A stretch of 54,662 bases of DNA from Selenomonadaceae bacterium (GTDB lineage: Bacteria; Bacillota; Negativicutes; Selenomonadales; Selenomonadaceae): positions 1-54,662 of the forward strand of contig JAFXQM010000011.1 of assembly GCA_017527075.1 (NCBI GenBank), written 5' to 3'. The notes beneath the pieces were generated by a model. It did no database searches, had not been told where the DNA came from, and saw nothing but the letters and a program-made list of their open reading frames with translations. The translations under genes and the position numbers were made by a program. Position 1 is the stretch's first letter. The number at the start of each line of letters is the position of its first letter. This document shows positions 49,809 to 54,662 of this stretch, in pieces.

Positions 49809-49837
49809 ATTATACTTTCAGAAAGTTCAAGCGTCAA
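49809..49837 (-). promoter_or_regulatory. Promoter of the sucrose operon
   Basis: On the minus strand TTGACG (49837-49832) and TATAAT (49814-49809) are separated by 17 bases. Two direct copies of GGTTTTAA lie between it and the ribosome site and could bind a regulator, but this is weak. Confidence 0.65.
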
Positions 49838-49879
49838 TCACAAAAAAATTTTTTTCTTACAGAGTTTGCTCGCGCGCAT

Positions 49880-49907
49880 AAAAAATTCCCTCGCGGCGGA
49901 GGGAGCT
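49880..49907 (-). terminator. Terminator of the polysaccharide operon
   Basis: On the minus strand CCCTC and GAGGG pair around GCCGC and are followed by AATTTTTT, directly after the first WavE-like gene. Confidence 0.7.
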
Positions 49908-49918
49908 GAACTTCAAAC

Positions 49919-51379
49919 TTAATCAATCTTGAAATTTCTGTATATGTCCAACCAGCGCGCAAAGACAAGCTTACCTTTATTAGTGTTATGCTCGCAAGCA
50001 TAACGACGATTCTCGTATTTAATCCAATCGAAAAGTATTGCGCTGTAATCAACCAAAATAAGGTAGTCACGAGTAAATTCCCAGCTCATTTCAAAAGAGC
50101 GGCTGTTGTCAATGGGACCAATGTATTTCTCGTGAAAGTTTCTGGCGATATATACTTCCGGGTTACGCAAGCGGCACATAATGTGATTAAATTTGCGCAG
50201 CTTGTGAGCGGGGTAATCGTGGAAGTCATAATCGAAAAGAAAACGTTTGTCGGTTGTCAGATACAAGGTTCTTTCTAATCGCTTGGTGTTTTTGAATGAA
50301 TATGCCAATTCGTCGGAGCCTTTGTGGAACGGAATGTCGTAGAGTTTTGAAATGTCCGCGATGTGACCGAACGAAAGATAATCGCAGAAATAAAACGGAA
50401 AAGTTGCCGTGAGGTCAGCAGTGAGAAAAATTATTCGCCGATGAAGTTTGTCGTCCTTGGGCGGAAAAGTCTCCAGCAGATTCTTGAAATAAACAAGGAA
50501 CTCAAAGCGGTTGATGCGTTGGTCTGTTCGTGTCTTCAAAGCAAATTTTACCGAAGTATTTTCTTGCAGGTACCTGACGCCTTGAAGTGAGCTCTTCAAC
50601 TGCATGTTTATGTTCCACGCCCCTGCAACTTCGGGCGGCGCGTTCTCCAGCAGGACGACGGAATTTTCTCGGCACTCGCGGCGAAAATCATCGGTAGCCT
50701 CGCCCTGCCATGTGGAAACGACAATCGGCACATTCGGATAAATCGCACGGTAAAGTTTGAAAGTCTCGGCGGTGTAATTGTTATCATAAGTAATCGGACC
50801 TTGAATGACAACGCCCGTGTCGTCGAAGGTGTAAGTCGGTTTGAAGTAATCGCGGCTGTCCCAAAGCTGATATTTAAAATTCTGATAATGCGGGTGAAGC
50901 ATGGTTGTCAAACCGCAAGAAAAATTCTCAAGTAATTCAGCCAGATTTTTTTTCGGCTCGGAAAATCCATCCTCTTCGTAAAGTTCAAGAAAATTTTTCA
51001 ACATCACGCGATTGTAAACTGCTTGCGCCTCTTTGTTTGTCATGACGAGAGCGGGAACAGTCCATACCCCCCCCCGATTTCTAATGTCGAGAGTGGTTTG
51101 AATGAACGGCACGGGTTTTTTTGGGAGCACAATCAAAATCGTGCGCTCGTTGAATTTCGCCTTGGCCGTGCCGACAACAGGCAAGCCCAAAAATTCTTTC
51201 ACGGGTGCATCATCTGCCATTATCGCGCGAACAGGAATTTTCAATCGCTTGAAGAGTGCCGCCGCCTCACGGATTAAAATTCCTTCGTGGACGATATAAA
51301 CGTTGTCGAATTTTTCGGGCAGCTTCTCAAGGAGATCTGTCATGCGCTGAACTTTTTCTGTGTCAAAAATTTTTGACAC
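49919..51379 (-). CDS. WavE-like polysaccharide synthesis protein, G9 tract, frame open
   Basis: The C-terminal two thirds match the WavE family (Vibrio LPS core synthesis): VIQGPITYDNNYT, VSTWQGEATDDF, then KFALKTRTDQRINRFEFLV. The N-terminal third is a separate Rossmann-like region (NVYIVHEGILIREAAALF). A run of nine G (51075-51067 on the minus strand) lies at the join (NRGGVW) and keeps the frame open. GTG 51379 touches GGAGG; the better-spaced start is ATT 51367, which matches the ATG start of the paralogue. A glycosyltransferase-like role in a surface glycan is likely. Confidence 0.85.
   Translation of the reverse strand: MSKIFDTEKVQRMTDLLEKLPEKFDNVYIVHEGILIREAAALFKRLKIPVRAIMADDAPVKEFLGLPVVGTAKAKFNERTILIVLPKKPVPFIQTTLDIRNRGGVWTVPALVMTNKEAQAVYNRVMLKNFLELYEEDGFSEPKKNLAELLENFSCGLTTMLHPHYQNFKYQLWDSRDYFKPTYTFDDTGVVIQGPITYDNNYTAETFKLYRAIYPNVPIVVSTWQGEATDDFRRECRENSVVLLENAPPEVAGAWNINMQLKSSLQGVRYLQENTSVKFALKTRTDQRINRFEFLVYFKNLLETFPPKDDKLHRRIIFLTADLTATFPFYFCDYLSFGHIADISKLYDIPFHKGSDELAYSFKNTKRLERTLYLTTDKRFLFDYDFHDYPAHKLRKFNHIMCRLRNPEVYIARNFHEKYIGPIDNSRSFEMSWEFTRDYLILVDYSAILFDWIKYENRRYACEHNTNKGKLVFARWLDIYRNFKID
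51067..51075 (-). repeat. Homopolymeric tract of nine G (coding strand), ON state
   Basis: The plus strand shows nine C. In the coding frame this reads CGG-GGG-GGG-GTA. It lies at the same codons as the eight-G tract of the paralogue upstream. Slippage by one base would truncate the protein. Confidence 0.85.
51361..51378. other. Perfect 18-bp palindrome at the WavE gene start
   Basis: TGTCAAAAATTTTTGACA is its own reverse complement. It overlaps the ribosome site and first codons of the gene at 49919 and contains the A-tract motif AAAAATTTTT. Confidence 0.6.
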
Positions 51380-51388
51380 CTCCTGTTC

Positions 51389-52848
51389 TTAAACCCAATC
51401 AATCTTGAAATTTCTGTACATGTCCAGCCAGCGGGAAAAAGCCAGCTTAGTTGACTCATCAATTTTGTAGCGAGAATGTTCATACTTGCACCAATCGAAA
51501 AGGAGCGAATTGCTGTCAACCAATATCACATAGTCGCGGATGAATTTCCAGCTCGTCTCCAACAGTTTGCTCTCATCAATCGGCGCGATGTATTTCTTGT
51601 AAAAAGTTCGCGTGATGTAGATTTCGGGATTGCAGAAACGAGAGAGCATTTTGTTGTATTTGAATAACTTATGACTCTGCTTCGTCACTTTGTCATAATC
51701 CAAAGACCTGAGCGGGTTTGACAAATGTGCCTGCAATTTAAGCCACCTTTGAACATGTCGACCGGTATACGTCATATCGCCGGGGTCTTGGTGCAACGGA
51801 ATGCCATACATCCTCGAAATGTCAAGAACATGGCCGAAGGAAAGAAAATCTGAGAAGAAGAAAGGCATGGTTTTTGTAGCATTTGATTCAATCATAATGA
51901 TTCGGTGTTGGAGTTTGTTGCCCTTGGGAGGAAAAGTCTCCAGCAGATTTTTGAAGTAGACCAGGAAGTCAAAACGGTTGATGCGTTGGTCGGTTCGCGT
52001 CTTGAGCACAAATTTTGCCGAAGTATTTTCTTGCACGTACTTGACGCCACAGAAAGAACTTTTCAACTGCATGTTTATGTTCCACGCTCCGGCAACTTCG
52101 GGCGGCGCGTTCTCCAGCAGGATGACAGAATTTTCTCGGCACTCGCGGCGAAAATCATCGGTAGCCTCGCCCTGCCATGTGGAAATGACAATCGGCACAT
52201 TCGGATAAATCGAGCGATAAAGTTTGAACGTCTCGGCGGTGTAGTTGTTGTCGTAAACAATCGGACCTTGAATGACAATCGCCGTGTCGTCGAAGGTGTA
52301 AGTCGGTTTGAAGTAATCGCGGCTGTCCCAGAGCTGATATTTAAAATTTTGGAAGCGAGAATCCAAAAAAGTCGTCAGCCCGCGAGAAAATCTCGTCGCA
52401 AAATTTTGCAGCGTGGGATTGGGCAATCCGTCCTCTTGATATTGTTGCAAAATCCTAATCAGCGTCAGGCGGTCGTAAATCGCCAAAACTTCGTCCGCAG
52501 TAAGGAAGAAGGTCGGCACAGTCAGCTGCCCGTTGCCGACTGCGAAAGATACCCCCCCCAATTTCCACCTGAAAGATTTGTGCGCGGCTTTCGAGTCAAA
52601 AAGATTATTCCCGTTCGAGCTGTGAAATTTTTAATCACGTCCGACAAAACCATTATGGGGCAACCGAAAATTTCTTTCTGCGCGGTCGGCGAATTGACCA
52701 GGAGGGCGCGAACGGTTATTTTCATTCTTCGGAAGAGCGCAAAAATTTCCGGCGTCAATGATTCGGAGAAAAGGTAAATATCTTCGTGCTCACGAGCAAA
52801 CGCTTCCAGCTCTCCGGTCATGCGCCGAACTTTTTCCGTATCAAACAT
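51389..52848 (-). CDS. WavE-like polysaccharide synthesis protein, G8 tract, frame shifted (OFF)
   Basis: The two pieces, 52848-52522 and 52561-51389, align to the whole of the downstream paralogue. The N-terminus begins MFDTEKVRRMTGELEAF from ATG 52848 behind GGAGG. The WavE domain shows VIQGPIVYDNNYT, ISTWQGEATDDF and KFVLKTRTDQRINRF. At 52559-52552 eight G put the frame out by one base. A ninth G would join the pieces into a protein of 486 residues, similar in length to the neighbour. The start overlaps the end of the nucleotidyltransferase gene. Confidence 0.85.
52552..52559 (-). repeat. Homopolymeric tract of eight G (coding strand), OFF state
   Basis: The plus strand shows eight C. In frame this reads TGG-GGG-GGG-TAT and soon ends; with nine G it would continue GTA-TCT-TTC in the WavE frame. 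Confidence 0.85.
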
Positions 52849-53599
52849 CTGCCGCGCCTCCGAAGATTTTTTTCGACAGAGGATTGTCAATGAACTTTTT
52901 CAAATCTTCGGGCACGCCCAAGCCGTACATGCCCGCGTCCAGCCGCCCGACGCTGTAGAAACCGATTTTCGCGCCGCCGTCGATGAAAATGTTGTAGACG
53001 GGCGCGACGTAAAATTCGTTGTTCACGCGCAGGTTCAGCTCAATCATTTTGTCCGCGCAGGCCACGTAATCCCGCCCGCGAGAAAAATTGTAAATGCCGA
53101 CGGTCGCCTCGTTAGAGATAACTTCTTTCTCGCGAATCATGGTGACGTGATTTTCTTCGTCGAACTTAATGAAAGACCAGCGGTTGTCGTCGGCGAACAT
53201 GGTCATGATTAAACCGTCGAGCCCCGCGCCCGCCGCCAAGTAATCATTTATGTCAATGTCGACGAACTGGTCGGAGTTGGCAATCATGAGCGGGTCGTCG
53301 TTGTCGATAAATTCGCGCGCCAAAAGAACGGTGCACGCCGCGCCTTCCGTGACTTTGTCGACGGGCACGACGACGCAATTCGGCGAAAAACTTTTCAGGC
53401 GACGCTCAAGGTCATATTTCTCCAAGTGCTCGGCAAGGCAAAGGTAAATGAATCTGTGCGCGCCCTTCGGCGAAATATTTTTCGTGACACATTCAATCAT
53501 CGGGTGCCCGTGAATTTCAATCAGCGGCTTGGGCAATTCGTAACCCGCCTTGACGAAACGGCTGCCGCGTCCCGCCATCGGCACAACGATATTCAACAT
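52841..53599 (-). CDS. Sugar-phosphate nucleotidyltransferase-like protein
   Basis: The 252-residue protein has the nucleotidyltransferase signature VVPMAGRGSRFVKAGYELPK followed by PLIEI, the metal-binding ANSDQFVDID, and a later SNEATVGIYNF. Such proteins activate sugars for capsule or LPS. The exact substrate is unknown. It overlaps the start of the WavE-like gene by eight bases and follows a cupin gene by 12 bases, so all belong to one operon. Confidence 0.85.
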   Translation of the reverse strand: MLNIVVPMAGRGSRFVKAGYELPKPLIEIHGHPMIECVTKNISPKGAHRFIYLCLAEHLEKYDLERRLKSFSPNCVVVPVDKVTEGAACTVLLAREFIDNDDPLMIANSDQFVDIDINDYLAAGAGLDGLIMTMFADDNRWSFIKFDEENHVTMIREKEVISNEATVGIYNFSRGRDYVACADKMIELNLRVNNEFYVAPVYNIFIDGGAKIGFYSVGRLDAGMYGLGVPEDLKKFIDNPLSKKIFGGAADV

Positions 53600-53611
53600 G
53601 CGAATTCCTCC

Positions 53612-53932
53612 TTAAGCCAAATACTTGTCGTTGTTCGCGCCGGGCAACTTGACGACGGTGAGCATTCCGTCCGCCAAAGCCTCGAAGCTCGTCACTTCTC
53701 CCGGCTCCACGACGATTATGTCGCCCGCGTTCAAAATTGTGTCGCACATCCGCACTTGCCCCGACATGACAATCGTAATCTCCGTGGCAACTTTGTGATA
53801 GTGAGCCTCCTCGAAATCGCCCGCGACGAATTCTTTCACGCCGACTTCAACGTCATTCGTCCTGTAAAGCGTCGGCTCGAAATTTCCGACGAACCAGCCG
53901 CGAAGCATATCTTTGAGCTTTGCTGTTTTCAT
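53612..53932 (-). CDS. Small cupin-domain protein
   Basis: The 106-residue protein has one cupin fold: FEEAHYHKVATEITIVMSG (metal-binding His and Glu) and the second box AGDIIVVEPGEVTSF. Such proteins are frequent in polysaccharide loci next to nucleotidyltransferases and may act on a sugar nucleotide or bind a small ligand. GGGAGGAGG precedes the ATG. Its start overlaps the end of the previous gene by 80 bases, which is unusually long. Confidence 0.75.
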   Translation of the reverse strand: MKTAKLKDMLRGWFVGNFEPTLYRTNDVEVGVKEFVAGDFEEAHYHKVATEITIVMSGQVRMCDTILNAGDIIVVEPGEVTSFEALADGMLTVVKLPGANNDKYLA

Positions 53933-54662
53933 GATAAACCTCCTCCCAAACTTTAACGTGAGCCTCGTACTCGTCGACTTCCTTGGGCGTGGTCAGCGGA
54001 TAATAAAGTGAGCCGTCAATCTCGACGCAACCGATAACTTTCTGCTTGATAATCATCTCGTTGTAGGCGGGGCAAACGTAATACGCGCCGTTGACGTTGG
54101 CATCCTTGTGAATCATCGCCTTGACGGACGCGACGAAATCTTTTCCGTGCTTGAAGTAGTAGAAGCCCGCCGTCGCGTGGTTGCTTATCGGGTCTTTTTC
54201 CGCCGTCTCAATGACAAAATTATTTTCGTCCAGGCGAACGAATGACCAGCGCGTATGAACGGACTCGAAAGTGATTATCCCGCCGTCAAAATTTTTTTCG
54301 CGGAACTCACTCAAGATTTTTTTCAAGTCGCATTCCAAAACTTGGTCGCCGTTGAAAATTATCAGCTCGTCGTCGTTGTCGATGAATTCTGCCGCCAAAA
54401 GCACGGAGCACGCCGCGCCCGCCGTCTGCCCCTGCGCGACGATAACGCGGCTGTCGGGGGCGAGCAGCTTGAGCGATTTGTTGATGTGAAATTTTTGAGC
54501 GTCTTCCTTGTTCACCACGAAGATAAAATTTCCCTCGCCGATTTTCTTTGCCGAATCGAACACGCGCTGGAAAAGCGGCTTGTGATTTATCTCCGTGAAA
54601 TTTTTGTTGTACTTGAAGCCGGCGTCTTTGAAAATTTTGCTGTCGCCCGCCATCGGTATCAC
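53853..54662 (-). CDS. Nucleotidyltransferase-like protein (5' end at or beyond window edge)
   Basis: The open frame reaches the window edge and begins in VIPMAGDSKIF, so a few N-terminal residues may be missing. It resembles the gene at 52841 along its length: GAACSVLLAAEFIDNDDELI (with IFNGDQVLECDL), RWSFVRLDE, and SNHATAGFYYF. The usual GxGSR and P-K motifs are altered (GDSKIF, NKNF), so catalysis may differ. An additional C-terminal tail of about 40 residues overlaps the cupin gene. Confidence 0.75.
   Translation of the reverse strand: MIPMAGDSKIFKDAGFKYNKNFTEINHKPLFQRVFDSAKKIGEGNFIFVVNKEDAQKFHINKSLKLLAPDSRVIVAQGQTAGAACSVLLAAEFIDNDDELIIFNGDQVLECDLKKILSEFREKNFDGGIITFESVHTRWSFVRLDENNFVIETAEKDPISNHATAGFYYFKHGKDFVASVKAMIHKDANVNGAYYVCPAYNEMIIKQKVIGCVEIDGSLYYPLTTPKEVDEYEAHVKVWEEVYHENSKAQRYASRLVRRKFRADALQDE

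Overview
The window looks like chromosomal DNA from a motile, Gram-negative-walled Firmicute of the class Negativicutes (Selenomonas-like). This is inferred from gene content, not from a marker gene. The flagellar operon is of Firmicutes type (flbD, fliL, fliM, CheC-like fliY, cheY, fliO-P-Q-R, flhB, flhA). It sits with lipid A acylation (lpxL-like), heptose isomerase, an RND efflux system, WavE-type polysaccharide genes and a superoxide reductase. No rRNA, tRNA or CRISPR array was seen.

Layout. 1-2.7 kb: the end of an IS5-like transposase, then bioY-bioB behind a BirA-like operator, a superoxide reductase and a small coiled-coil membrane protein. 2.8-13.5 kb (minus): the flagellar export/switch operon, with an FkbM methyltransferase between fliP and fliQ and an unknown gene between flhB and flhA. 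13.6-18.7 kb: an AAA ATPase, YopX-like protein, secreted proteins, a LysE exporter and an MmcQ-like protein. 18.7-26.3 kb: purB, purC, purM and a purN-IMP cyclohydrolase fusion, interrupted by a surface-glycan cassette (GT17, a second transferase, UDP-xylose synthase). 26.3-31.4 kb: a phage-type ORF6N/GIY-YIG gene with decayed 3' copies and face-to-face promoters, lpxL, an M23 peptidase, a GutA-like PTS IIA and a heptose isomerase. 31.6-36.7 kb: hypA-hypB-hydrogenase protease-hisA, hisF, an amidase and ung. 36.7-39 kb (minus): folP-folB-folK/folA. 39-45.3 kb: an RND operon holding a dicarboxylate symporter with an RsbW-like N-terminus. 45.4-49.8 kb (minus): the sucrose PTS and hydrolase with two coiled-coil membrane proteins between them. 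49.9-54.7 kb (minus): a surface polysaccharide operon of nucleotidyltransferases, a cupin and two WavE-like proteins.

Most striking. (1) The two WavE paralogues carry a homopolymeric G tract at the same codons, nine G in one (frame open) and eight in the other (frame shifted), as expected of phase-variable genes. (2) Degenerate 7-bp repeat arrays are scattered through the window. Two of them are flanked by direct repeats that reconstruct an uninterrupted ancestral gene when removed, so they appear to have inserted. (3) A separate element with strong hairpins occurs three times between genes. (4) Two genes, purB and the ORF6N gene, are followed directly by tandem copies of their own 3' ends. 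(5) Several domain fusions occur: PurN-IMP cyclohydrolase, FolK-DHFR, and an RsbW-like domain on a dicarboxylate symporter. The A-tract motif AAAAATTTTT recurs throughout the window, inside and outside genes.
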